64,000 bases of DNA from CAZOLI01 sp964580675 (lineage in GTDB: Bacteria; Planctomycetota; MHYJ01; CAYXQY01). The notes beneath the pieces are model-generated. The model searched no databases. It was not told where the DNA came from and saw only the letters and a program-made list of their open reading frames with translations. The position numbers and the translations under genes were made by a program. Location: contig CAZOLI010000003.1 in the NCBI GenBank assembly GCA_964580675.1, forward strand, positions 77,053-141,052, in the 5' to 3' direction. Positions 25,518 to 33,205 of the stretch are shown here, piece by piece (the stretch's first letter is position 1; every line of letters starts with the position of its first letter).

Positions 25518-27185
25518 ATGAAAAACAGAAATACCGTTGAAGACACCACACTTTCCGGGTTTATTCCGGCTTTTCTGGTTTCCGTCCTTCTGTTCGCTTC
25601 CCCTCCGCTGACCGGACAGGATTCGGAACCTCCTCTTCTGAACAAACTCAAAAAGGTTCGGGAAAACACCGAGGCACTCAAAGTCGAAGCACGCACTGTC
25701 GAACAGAAGGGGTTCCGATCCAAAAAACACCGCTACACCTACTACCTTGATGGCAAAAAGAACCGGTTTTACCTGAATTACTCCCGTCAGGGGACACTGA
25801 CCAACCGAAAAATCAGCAACGGGAAACAGATCTGGGAATTAACTTCGGACATCGTATCGAGAAACGGCTACCGGAAATACAATTTTGGTCCACAGGTCCT
25901 GAACCTTACGGATCAGCTGTATAACCCCCTGCATCCTACCGGATACCTTGCACGGTTCCTGGAAACCCCCGTTACCAGAAAACAGATTTCCTGGGAACAG
26001 AAAGAAGGGCGGAAGCCGTTACTGAAGGGGACGTACGAATCGAACGGGCTCCACATAACGATACGGCTTACGTTCAAACCGGATCAGAACCTTCCCAAAT
26101 CGAGGGTGGTACGGATTGAGCAGGAAGAGGACGGGGAGCCAACGAAACGGAAAATCGGTACGGACTTCCTGGTTCTTCAAACCAACCCCACCTTCGAGAA
26201 CGACCGTTTTTCGTACAAACCCGATAAAAACGAATCGGCCGTAACGGCTCCACATAACGTGATTGGTTCGAAACTTTCCGGTCTGGAATTGCAGGAATTC
26301 GGAGCGGAAAAGACATGGTCCATCTCCGGTGATCGGGAGGGACCAACAGTTCTTCACCGGTTTCAGAACCCCGATCCGCAAAAAAGTGACCTCCGAAAGC
26401 TGCAGCAACTTCAATCCACGTTCGGCAAAAAATTAAACGTGATCGGTACGGGACGTGGTAACGCAGGAAAGGTGAAGACACTCCGGGAGGAGGAAGGAAT
26501 TTCTTTTCCTCTGCTCGATGAACAAACCGGTTCCGTTCCGGAAATATTTAAGAAAACACAGCCGCCCCACACCATGTTCCTCGATGCAGAAGGAACCGTT
26601 CAGAACATTCTTTCCGGAACGAACACCCTCAGCATGTACATTCGGGCCACGACGGTTTTGACCGGTGATCGACCAGAACAAGTCGCATCCGGTTCCGCAT
26701 CAGGCCACGGGAATGTGGACGTTCCCCCCGCCTCCGAAGCCTCTTCCCTCATGGACGCCAAAGGAAAGCAGCTGAACAACTTCAAACTGCAGGAAGCCGG
26801 GGGCAACAAGAAACACGACATCAAGGACTACAGGGGAAACGTTGTACTGATCAACATCTGGCGGACATGGTGTGGTCCCTGCCGTGCGGAAATACCGGAC
26901 CTCATTGAGCTATCGGATGAGTACAGCGACAAAAACGTCGTTCTCCTCGGCACGTCAGACGAATCCGAGAGGAAGGTCAAAGGATTTGCCGATAAGGAAA
27001 ACGTAAATTATCCAATGCTCCTGGAAAAGAAAGGAACCCTCCCGAAGATCTACAACTTCATCAAAGCGGTTCCAACGACCCTCATCCTGGACAAAGACGG
27101 TGTAATTCGCTACATCAAAAAAGGAGCCCCACAGAACCCGAAGAACGTCTTCGGAAAAGAAATTGACAAGCTCCTGAAGAAGTAA
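25518..27185 (+). CDS. Periplasmic LolA-like protein with one dead and one active thioredoxin domain
   Basis: 555 residues. Hydrophobic signal/anchor at ~12-33, then a LolA-like domain (~40-240) paralogous to the upstream gene (ISNGKQIWELTSD). Two thioredoxin-fold repeats follow. The first (~250-385) has PTVLHRFQNPDPQKSDL where the CxxC should be, so it lacks catalytic cysteines, yet keeps the later fold (QPPHTMFLDAEGTVQNI). The second (~415-550) has CGPC at 452-455 and KAVPTTLILDKDG. These are the only cysteines I see. The first domain may be a substrate-binding or structural copy. Confidence 0.85.
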   Translation: MKNRNTVEDTTLSGFIPAFLVSVLLFASPPLTGQDSEPPLLNKLKKVRENTEALKVEARTVEQKGFRSKKHRYTYYLDGKKNRFYLNYSRQGTLTNRKISNGKQIWELTSDIVSRNGYRKYNFGPQVLNLTDQLYNPLHPTGYLARFLETPVTRKQISWEQKEGRKPLLKGTYESNGLHITIRLTFKPDQNLPKSRVVRIEQEEDGEPTKRKIGTDFLVLQTNPTFENDRFSYKPDKNESAVTAPHNVIGSKLSGLELQEFGAEKTWSISGDREGPTVLHRFQNPDPQKSDLRKLQQLQSTFGKKLNVIGTGRGNAGKVKTLREEEGISFPLLDEQTGSVPEIFKKTQPPHTMFLDAEGTVQNILSGTNTLSMYIRATTVLTGDRPEQVASGSASGHGNVDVPPASEASSLMDAKGKQLNNFKLQEAGGNKKHDIKDYRGNVVLINIWRTWCGPCRAEIPDLIELSDEYSDKNVVLLGTSDESERKVKGFADKENVNYPMLLEKKGTLPKIYNFIKAVPTTLILDKDGVIRYIKKGAPQNPKNVFGKEIDKLLKK

Positions 27186-27203
27186 TCCGGCAACCGCGGG
27201 TTA

Positions 27204-29363
27204 TTACCGGTATTCGTAGGTCTGGTAATAGTAGTAGTCGCTCTCGTCCTGGTCCCGAACTTTGTTGAGGACCCCTCCGATCATATTGGCTCCCACCTGT
27301 TTGAGGGCGTGGCGCATTTCCGCCGCGCCGGTTTTGGTGGTTTCATCCTGAGCCGTCACCAGAATCGTGCCATCCGTTTTTCCGGCCAGGATGGATGCGT
27401 CCACCACCGGTCCCATCGCCGGGGTGTCAAAGAACGTGATAATGTTTCTTTCCCGCAACCGGGCCAGGAATTTGTTCAGTTCGGGGGATTTCAGAAGAGC
27501 CAGTGGATTGTCCGGGCGGTGTCCGGCCGGCATAAGAAGCAGATTTTCGACGGCGGCTCTCTGGGTGTATTCGTCGAGAAGAGCAGTGATGTCGTTCTCC
27601 TCTCCCCGTGTGGAATTCAGCTGTCGTATTAAATCATTCAGGCCGGGCTGACCCGAAACCCCGAAGTAGTCATGAATCTGTGGCGCACGGAAGTCCGCAT
27701 CCACGAGAAGTACTTTTTCTCCGGACCGGGCCAGGGATATGGCAGCGTTTGAACAGAAAAAGGTCTTGCCTTCCTTGGACTTAAAGCTAACAATCGTGTA
27801 GGAATAAATATTGTTGTCGTGACTTAAAGAGGAAAGGAAAACCGAAAACTTGTTAAAAATATTGCGCAGCATAAAATCTTCGTTCGTGTTCAGGTCTAGT
27901 TTCGTCTCCTGAGTTATATACGGCACGGAAATGAGGTTTTTCACCCCCAGATGCTTTCGAATGTCCTTCGATGAACTCAGGAAATCACTGAAATACTCGG
28001 CCATGATCGGGATTGACACCCCGCCGAACAGCCCAAAAATGATCGCGAGAGTAAGGATCCTGGGATAATTGACGCTCCGAATCGGTTCCGGGTCACTCGC
28101 CGTCTCCCCCTTGTTGTGGAGGGTCTGTTCCTGCGTTTCTCGAACACGCTCAATGACCGCGAGTTGATCTTCCAGTTCGGACTGTTCTTTCTGTAGCTCC
28201 TCCAGGTTTTTATTGAACTCTCGCTTGATCTGCTCCTTCCTGCTATTGGCCTCCCGAATGGGCTGAACGAGGTTTTTGAATCTATTCACACGCCGCGAGA
28301 GCCGTTTTTGCCGGCGCAGGTTTTTCTCCATTTTCTCCTGGATTTCATTGAGCTTTACGCGGAATTTGTTCAACTTCTTCTCCAGCACATCCCCCTTCGC
28401 CAATTTAATGATCTGTTTCTCGAGCCGTTTTCGTTTTCGCTCAATCCGCCGAATTTCCGGGTGCTGTGGCGTGTAATCACTTAAATTAACGTGTTTTTTC
28501 GTTCCGAGATTGCGGTATTCTTTCAGTAACGGACCGAGATCCGTGTTTTCGTGCAGTCCAATTCGCTCAATGGTTGTCACGAGATCGGTGTCCAATCCGG
28601 ATATGTCCTGTTTGGACGTCTCGTAGAACGACTCCGCCAGATTGATTTTTTCGGAAATTTCGTTTCGCTTCTGTTTTATCTGATCGCGTCTTCTCCGATG
28701 TTGTTTCAACTGATCCGACATATCCGACAGAACAAGCTCGGGATACGATCCCGCCACCGGTGAAAACCTTGTTTCAAGCTTTCGCCGATTTTTCTTTATC
28801 TCCTGTTCGAGTTCCGAGATTTTTCTGTTCTTTTGATCCCGCCGGCTCTGAATTCTGTTTTCAAGTTCGGATAACCTGGACGAAATATCTGCCTTCCGTT
28901 CCTTCATGAAATTCGTCGTCTTCTCGGGAACGACTTTTTTGTATTCCTGAATAAGTGTTCTCAGTATTTTCTTGGGAACGTCCTTTTTTCGATCCACCAC
29001 CGAAATTTGCTGCCACTGATTCGGGCGCCAATCCCGCGGTTTGATTTCTTCTATTTCGATCGCCTGTTCCAGCTCTTTTTTTGACCTTGAGATGCCGTAT
29101 TTTTCCTGTAATTTCTGGCGGACCGGTTTCAGAACGTCGCCGTCCTTAAACCAGCTCACCCGAACGTCCATCGGAAAACTCTTCACGGGAACGGGGGATT
29201 CCTGGTCGGACCACTCCGTCAGAATAACTTCCGAGGTGGACCGATAAAGAGGCTGATGGGAGAACATCTGAATTCCCCAGGTGAGTAACCCGAACCCGAG
29301 AAATCCAATCACCGCCATCCGCCAGCGGGATTTTATGATCCGGTAATATTGTTTAAGCTCCAT
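27204..29363 (-). CDS. Polysaccharide co-polymerase / bacterial tyrosine autokinase (Wzc-like)
   Basis: 719 residues. TM1 at ~15-33, periplasmic Wzz-type domain, then an unusually long coiled coil (~155-430). TM2 is at ~455-475 (ILTLAIIFGLFGGVSIPIM). The cytoplasmic BY-kinase domain has Walker A in SFKSKEGKTFF, Walker A' VLLVDADFRAP and Walker B ITFFDTPAMGPVVDA. The C-terminal tyrosine cluster DYYYYQTYEYR is the autophosphorylation tail. Such proteins control chain length and export of capsule or exopolysaccharide. It converges with the TlpA-like gene (18 bases between stops). Confidence 0.93.
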   Translation of the reverse strand: MELKQYYRIIKSRWRMAVIGFLGFGLLTWGIQMFSHQPLYRSTSEVILTEWSDQESPVPVKSFPMDVRVSWFKDGDVLKPVRQKLQEKYGISRSKKELEQAIEIEEIKPRDWRPNQWQQISVVDRKKDVPKKILRTLIQEYKKVVPEKTTNFMKERKADISSRLSELENRIQSRRDQKNRKISELEQEIKKNRRKLETRFSPVAGSYPELVLSDMSDQLKQHRRRRDQIKQKRNEISEKINLAESFYETSKQDISGLDTDLVTTIERIGLHENTDLGPLLKEYRNLGTKKHVNLSDYTPQHPEIRRIERKRKRLEKQIIKLAKGDVLEKKLNKFRVKLNEIQEKMEKNLRRQKRLSRRVNRFKNLVQPIREANSRKEQIKREFNKNLEELQKEQSELEDQLAVIERVRETQEQTLHNKGETASDPEPIRSVNYPRILTLAIIFGLFGGVSIPIMAEYFSDFLSSSKDIRKHLGVKNLISVPYITQETKLDLNTNEDFMLRNIFNKFSVFLSSLSHDNNIYSYTIVSFKSKEGKTFFCSNAAISLARSGEKVLLVDADFRAPQIHDYFGVSGQPGLNDLIRQLNSTRGEENDITALLDEYTQRAAVENLLLMPAGHRPDNPLALLKSPELNKFLARLRERNIITFFDTPAMGPVVDASILAGKTDGTILVTAQDETTKTGAAEMRHALKQVGANMIGGVLNKVRDQDESDYYYYQTYEYR

Positions 29364-29613
29364 TTTTCATCTGGGATCCGATGTTTGTGCGCCTTACCGC
29401 ATCCCGAAAATGAGGTGCAATACCAAACAATTTTTCCCGGCAGCGTTATCAGAGCATACACGGAACTTCTGTTACGGCAATTCGGCCTCTCCTTTAATAT
29501 CGGATAAACCCCCGAAGAACTAAAACAGACAACCCCTGGAGCCGTTAATCTTCCATTAGACTTCTTCGAATGAATGCAGGGGGAGGGATGGGTTATGCTG
29601 GGAAGAGAAAGAA

Positions 29614-29687
29614 CACGCCCGGCAGGATTCGAACCTGCAACCTGCGGATTAGAAGTCCGCTGCTCTATCCAGTTGAGCTACGGGCGC
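29614..29687 (-). tRNA. tRNA-Arg(TCT)
   Basis: 74 bases. Acceptor GCGCCCG/CGGGCGT (closing G-T pair). Anticodon arm CGGA-CTTCTAA-TCCG gives anticodon TCT. The T arm GCAGG-TTCGAAT-CCTGC is intact. CCA is not encoded. Its 5' end is only about 10 bases from the outer GATC-rich repeat (29697-29816), and I find no convincing promoter upstream. Confidence 0.95.
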
Positions 29688-29696
29688 TTATATCAT

Positions 29697-29816
29697 CTTG
29701 ATCCTGATCCTGATCGTAATCTTGATCTGCCGTTTAATCTGTTTTCTTTGATCTCAAACCGAACATACGTTCGATGAAGATCAAGATCATGATTATGATC
29801 ACGACCAAGAAAATAA
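29697..29816 (+). repeat. Outer GATC-rich repeat, copy 1
   Basis: Over 29706-29790 it is identical to 31059-31143 at 74 of 85 positions with no gap (hand alignment), in direct orientation. Each end is rich in GATC steps. The left arm (29697-29727) and right arm (29779-29809) are imperfect inverted repeats, 25 of 31 positions, around a 51-base centre. It starts next to tRNA-Arg. Confidence 0.8.
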
Positions 29817-29981
29817 GCACACATCTGGCCTGGAGACGTTTTGATCTAAAATGTATGCTATCGGATCGGGAGATTCAACGTATAGACGGCCCTTTGGTTC
29901 GTGGATTGCGATTGCGATTAGGGATCAGTTGCAAGATGAAAGTACACACCTTGACCAATATTTGACCTGTGTATTTCAGGG

Positions 29982-30012
29982 TCGTCCACGCCCATCGATC
30001 GGGCGTGGACGA
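29982..30012. repeat. Strong hairpin
   Basis: TCGTCCACGCCC and GGGCGTGGACGA form a 12-bp stem with the 7-base loop ATCGATC. No T-run follows on either strand, so it is not a canonical terminator; a REP-like or transposase-recognised hairpin is more likely. Confidence 0.7.
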
Positions 30013-30200
30013 ACGGAATCAACTTCTTTCAAAACGTAATGCGAAATTGTTTGGGTTTCATCCTGCAACCGACCAGTAAGATCAAGAAGGAAAATAACAA
30101 TGATATAACATCCTTGCAACGGAAATTTTTACAGGGATCGTTTTCCGAACGGATCAACGATGTTCGGTCAACCATCGAACGGATGGGCAGGTCCGGTCAC

Positions 30201-30230
30201 GGACCCCGGAGGGGTCCAATTGTCTTAGAA
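30201..30230 (+). repeat. REP-like hairpin A
   Basis: GGACCCCGGAGGGGTCC (30201-30217; 7-bp stem, GGA loop), then AATT and the tag GTCTTAGAA (30222-30230). The inverted partner is 31016-31044. Confidence 0.75.
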
Positions 30231-30255
30231 CCGAAGGCAAACAACCACCGAGCCA

Positions 30256-30281
30256 AGCTCCGGAGGAGCGGTATGGTCCTC
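30256..30281 (+). repeat. REP-like hairpin B
   Basis: GCTCCGGAGGAGC (5-bp stem, GGA loop) at 30257-30269, followed by GGTATGGTCCTC. The whole 26 bases match the reverse complement of 30970-30995 at 25 positions. Confidence 0.8.
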
Positions 30282-30414
30282 CCCCAAACCGTTTTGTATG
30301 GAGAACTGTCGCACAACCAAAAAAACGATCCAGAATGGCAACCGGATTCCCAGAAGCGCCCATCATTACGAAAAATTCGTTTGGGACAGGTTCAAATCTT
30401 TCTGGTACTTAGTG

Positions 30415-30876
30415 CTACTTCTGAAAGTCGAATACGTACTGTTCGTCGTAATCTACGTCGTGCCTGTTGAGAAAATCAATGTATCCCTTCTGAAAAGATG
30501 TTTCCTGGTGATGTTCCTGCTGATTGTCAATGTATTGGATGGTCTTTTCCACCTGTGACTTCGAAACGGAAAAGGCACCAAATCCATTCTGCCAGGGAAA
30601 TTTCCCTCGGACCCAGTTTTGGTCATTTATGAAATTTGTGGAACCCGATTTAATCTCACGGACCAGGTCCGAAAGGGCAATATCCGGTGAGATTGCGATC
30701 AGGAGGTGTACGTGGTCGGGCATGCTGTTAATTCGCACAATGATTTGCTCCTGTTCTTTTACAATTTTCGTTATCAGACGATGAAGATCCTCTCGCCAAT
30801 CATCGGATATCAAATGCTGACGGTGTTCGACGGCGAACACCAAATGGATGTAAATTTGGCTGTACGTGTCGGCCAT
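30415..30876 (-). CDS. tnpA: IS200/IS605-type Y1 transposase (TnpA/RAYT-like)
   Basis: 153 residues, complete. HUH motif in MPDHVHLLI (~53-61). The catalytic tyrosine is probably Tyr114 in VEKTIQYIDNQQEHH. GFGAFSVSKSQVE is typical of the IS200 group. The enzyme cuts and joins single-stranded DNA at hairpin ends through a 5'-phosphotyrosine link. The gene sits between inverted hairpin repeats rather than ordinary IS200 ends, which points to a domesticated RAYT-like role, though a small IS200-like element remains possible. Confidence 0.9.
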   Translation of the reverse strand: MADTYSQIYIHLVFAVEHRQHLISDDWREDLHRLITKIVKEQEQIIVRINSMPDHVHLLIAISPDIALSDLVREIKSGSTNFINDQNWVRGKFPWQNGFGAFSVSKSQVEKTIQYIDNQQEHHQETSFQKGYIDFLNRHDVDYDEQYVFDFQK

Positions 30877-30969
30877 AACGTGTTTTTCCGGAAATTCAGT
30901 TATTTCGGGCGAGAATTTTGATTTGATTCCACACGTTTCTTGGTGGGATTAAAGGCCGTTGACCGGATG

Positions 30970-30995
30970 GAGGACCATGCCGCTCCTCCGGAGCT
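30970..30995 (-). repeat. REP-like hairpin B' (inverted copy)
   Basis: Reverse complement of hairpin B with one mismatch over 26 bases; stem-loop at 30982-30994. Confidence 0.8.
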
Positions 30996-31015
30996 CTCGT
31001 TCTCTCCCGCCCTAA

Positions 31016-31044
31016 TTCTAAGACGATACGGCTCCTCCGGAGCC
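31016..31044 (-). repeat. REP-like hairpin A' (inverted copy)
   Basis: TTCTAAGAC (31016-31024), the reverse complement of the GTCTTAGAA tag, then the palindrome GGCTCCTCCGGAGCC (31030-31044; 6-bp stem). Confidence 0.75.
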
Positions 31045-31049
31045 TTCCC

Positions 31050-31168
31050 GATCCTCTCGATCCTGATCGTCATCCTGATCTGCTGTTTAAGCTGTTTTAT
31101 TTGATCCAGAACCGAGCGTACGTTCGATGAAGAACAAGATCATAGATGATGACGATCAAGAAAATAAT
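31050..31168 (+). repeat. Outer GATC-rich repeat, copy 2
   Basis: Direct copy of 29697-29816 (74/85 identical over the core 31059-31143). The end sequences again form imperfect inverted arms around a conserved centre containing TACGTTCGATGAAGA. Confidence 0.8.
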
Positions 31169-31274
31169 AATGATCGCCTCGTTATTTTAAGATGCGTAGA
31201 GTGTTGCATTCCAGCTCCGAAATACGCATAGTACGAATACACGATTAGGTACTCTCTTTTCCAAATACGACGAA

Positions 31275-32201
31275 ATGAACACAACAAACACGATCGAGAT
31301 TATCGGCGTTCCGATGGACCTTGGGGCAAACCGAAGGGGGGTTGACATGGGCCCCTCCGCCATACGATACGGCGGACTGGAAAAACAGCTTCGCAAAACA
31401 GGCCACGAGACAATCGATAGAGGAGATTTGAAAATCCCCTGCGCGGAGGAATGCGACCCCTCTCAAAAACAGGTCGAACCGGGAGAAGCAAAATTCCTGA
31501 AGGAAACCGCCGAAGCCTGCAGGGACCTGACAAACAGGATACAGAACACACTAAAAAACAACCGATTTCCTGTGGTCCTCGGTGGCGATCATTCCCTCGC
31601 CATAGGAAGCATAAAAGGCTCCGTCTCCGGGGCGTCACTCGGCATTTTATGGTTTGATGCTCATGGCGACATAAATACCCCGGAGAGTTCCCCTTCAGGC
31701 AACATTCACGGGATGTCTCTGGCCGCCCTCCTCGGCGATGGATCGTTTTCTGAAATGGACTGGGCTCACGCTCCATCCATTGAGGAGGACGACATTGTCT
31801 ACGTGGGATTACGATCCCTGGACCCACCCGAACGAAATAGAATTCGGGAGAGCGATATCGCCGCATTCACCATGTCCGATATTGATCACAGGGGCATCGG
31901 TAACGTCATGGAAGAAGCCCTGCGAATTGTGACCCGGGGCGTGGACAAGCTCCATGTCAGTCTCGACATGGATTGGTTAAACCCGAGTGAAGCACCGGGC
32001 GTCGGAACACCCGTACAGGGAGGGGTAACCTATCGGGAAGCGCATCTGGCAATGGAAGCCATCGCCCGGAGGAACGAACAGGAGTCGTTGCTGAGGTCGG
32101 TGGACGTCGTGGAGGTCAACCCCATACTTGACGAAAAAAATCGAACGGCCGAGCTGGCAATGGAACTGGTCGCGAGTTTGCTCGGCAAATCCATACTCTA
32201 A
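31275..32201 (+). CDS. rocF: Arginase
   Basis: 308 residues, normal length, complete to the family-typical end SLLGKSIL. It hydrolyses L-arginine to ornithine and urea with a binuclear Mn centre. Ligand motifs are GGDHSLAIG (~103), FDAHGDINT (~127) and SLDMDWLNPSEAPGVGTPV (~235). In the last motif the usual 'DP' reads NP, while the two metal Asp remain. Agmatinase is less likely given the overall bacterial arginase pattern (GVPMDLGANRRGVDMGPSA). An IS110 remnant abuts its stop codon. Confidence 0.94.
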   Translation: MNTTNTIEIIGVPMDLGANRRGVDMGPSAIRYGGLEKQLRKTGHETIDRGDLKIPCAEECDPSQKQVEPGEAKFLKETAEACRDLTNRIQNTLKNNRFPVVLGGDHSLAIGSIKGSVSGASLGILWFDAHGDINTPESSPSGNIHGMSLAALLGDGSFSEMDWAHAPSIEEDDIVYVGLRSLDPPERNRIRESDIAAFTMSDIDHRGIGNVMEEALRIVTRGVDKLHVSLDMDWLNPSEAPGVGTPVQGGVTYREAHLAMEAIARRNEQESLLRSVDVVEVNPILDEKNRTAELAMELVASLLGKSIL

Positions 32202-32394
32202 CCAGATCCCGATGAATCGTAGAGGCTTCAAGGTGAACCTGAATTTCCTCACCGTCCAGATCCGGCACCTCTTCAAGGGCCTGTTTGCAGGTGGGAAACG
32301 TTTCTTTGACGGTCACCAGTTCCCCATCTTCGTCTACGACGACAATGGTCGAAGTCGTTGAACGAGTATCCAGACCGACGGAATATACAGTCAT
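32202..32394 (-). pseudogene. IS110-family transposase remnant (N-terminal DEDD fragment)
   Basis: From ATG 32394 about 64 residues read VGLDTRSTTSTIVVVDEDGE ... VHLEASTIHRDLV. This is the start of the RuvC-like DEDD domain of IS110 transposases, with the first Asp and the Glu of the catalytic set. Similarity stops exactly at the arginase stop codon; the remaining >250 residues, including the serine-containing transposase_20 part, are missing. It is a truncated relic. Confidence 0.65.
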
Positions 32395-32827
32395 GGTTTC
32401 CCAGATGGGGTCTAAATGGTCCCCCGGCCCTGTACCGAACCACCTCTCGAAAAATTGGATGGGGTGTAACTGTACCGAACATCCGGGTACCAAATCCGTA
32501 ACGGTTTGATCAATCGAAGATTGGGTTCAAGACCGGTGGTCCCAACAGAAATCAGGAATTCGTCAAAAGAAGGGAACCACCGTTTCTCACTTAAATTATG
32601 GAAAAATTTTAAATTTGCACATTTGACATGGAAGAAGTTAGAGTATATATTGTAATTTGATTTTGGTTGACGAAACCGGTGGTCGGCAGTTCAGGTGATG
32701 GTCCACCTCAATGACCATATCGAATTGATGGTGTTTGACTGTTACAACACCTCCAGATTGACTGGTTCGTTCTCGCTGCCAACGATCGGTTTTTCTTCCT
32801 ATTTTGGTGTCCCGAATTTGACCCACA
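32395..32827. other. Intergenic region: IS110 flank and XRE leader
   Basis: 433 bases. The part next to the IS110 remnant is probably its former 5' non-coding end. From 32623 a strong promoter precedes a ~170-base leader with two small hairpins (AGGTG/CACCT near 32695 and GGTGTT/AACACC near 32730). I see no ORF and no riboswitch I recognise. Confidence 0.45.
32623..32651 (+). promoter_or_regulatory. Near-consensus sigma-70 promoter
   Basis: TTGACA (32623-32628), 17-base spacer, TATATT (32646-32651). It would start transcription near 32658, giving a long structured leader before the XRE gene at 32828. Confidence 0.65.
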
Positions 32828-33205
32828 ATGGCGGAACATTCTGATATGAAAGACAAAGACCTACTGAAGGAATTTGGTAATCGAGTCCGCGAATTTCGGA
32901 AGCAAAAAGGATGGACGCTTGAAGATCTCGCCAGTGCAAGCGGTCTTCATCCCTCCTCCATCTCTCAGGTGGAACGAGGAGAGCGGAATCTGACGCTCAA
33001 TAATCTCCAGCGTCTCTCGGAGGGACTCAAGGTCGAGCCTTTTCAACTTCTTTTGTTTGAAGTGGATCATATCCTCAAACCGGAGGAAGCGGTTCAATTC
33101 AAAGTCAAGGAAATGCTCGAAAACGCTCCGGACGCAAAAAAAGAATTGCTCTATCACCTTTCCCGCGTCTTGCTTGAATGGGACCCTGAGGACCATCCTA
33201 AATGA
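32828..33205 (+). CDS. XRE-family HTH transcriptional regulator
   Basis: 125 residues. Cro/C1-type HTH at ~15-70: GNRVREFRKQKGWTLEDLAS followed by SGLHPSSISQVERGERNLTL. The ~55-residue C-terminal tail is helical, without a known ligand domain. The stop overlaps the AsmA-like gene start (ATGA), making it the first gene of an operon with AsmA, ribD and archease; autoregulation is plausible. ATG at 32846 is an alternative start. Confidence 0.88.
   Translation: MAEHSDMKDKDLLKEFGNRVREFRKQKGWTLEDLASASGLHPSSISQVERGERNLTLNNLQRLSEGLKVEPFQLLLFEVDHILKPEEAVQFKVKEMLENAPDAKKELLYHLSRVLLEWDPEDHPK

Larger units (their letters stand above)
29688..30414. other. Gene-free accessory stretch left of the transposase
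   Basis: 727 bases with no credible gene. It contains, in order, the outer GATC-rich repeat, a 12-bp-stem hairpin (29982-30012), and hairpin motifs A and B of the REP-like unit. The remaining sequence between about 29820 and 29980 I cannot assign. Confidence 0.5.
30201..31044 (-). mobile_element. REPtron-like unit: Y1 transposase inside nested inverted hairpin repeats
   Basis: Order on the plus strand is hairpin A, hairpin B, transposase gene (minus), hairpin B', hairpin A'. The primed copies are inverted. This symmetric layout matches REP-associated tyrosine transposases (RAYTs) and their REP/BIME sequences. The gene is full length, so the unit could be active. Confidence 0.7.
30877..31274. 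other. Gene-free accessory stretch right of the transposase
   Basis: 398 bases holding hairpins B' and A' and the second outer repeat. The ~105 bases between that repeat and the arginase ATG must contain the arginase promoter; I see no clear -35/-10 pair. Confidence 0.5.

Noticed and set aside
29982..30012. Strong hairpin as an intrinsic terminator
   Set aside because: No T-run follows on either strand and no gene ends close by; it fits better with the hairpin repeats of the island.
32116..32394. Treating the minus-strand frame over the arginase end as a full small gene
   Set aside because: Beyond 32202 it merely reads the antisense of arginase; only the 64 residues upstream resemble IS110, so it is called a remnant.
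32652..32827. Riboswitch in the XRE leader
   Set aside because: Two short hairpins exist, but no conserved riboswitch core that I recognise and no downstream gene matching a known ligand directly; ribD is too far down the operon and an FMN element is absent.
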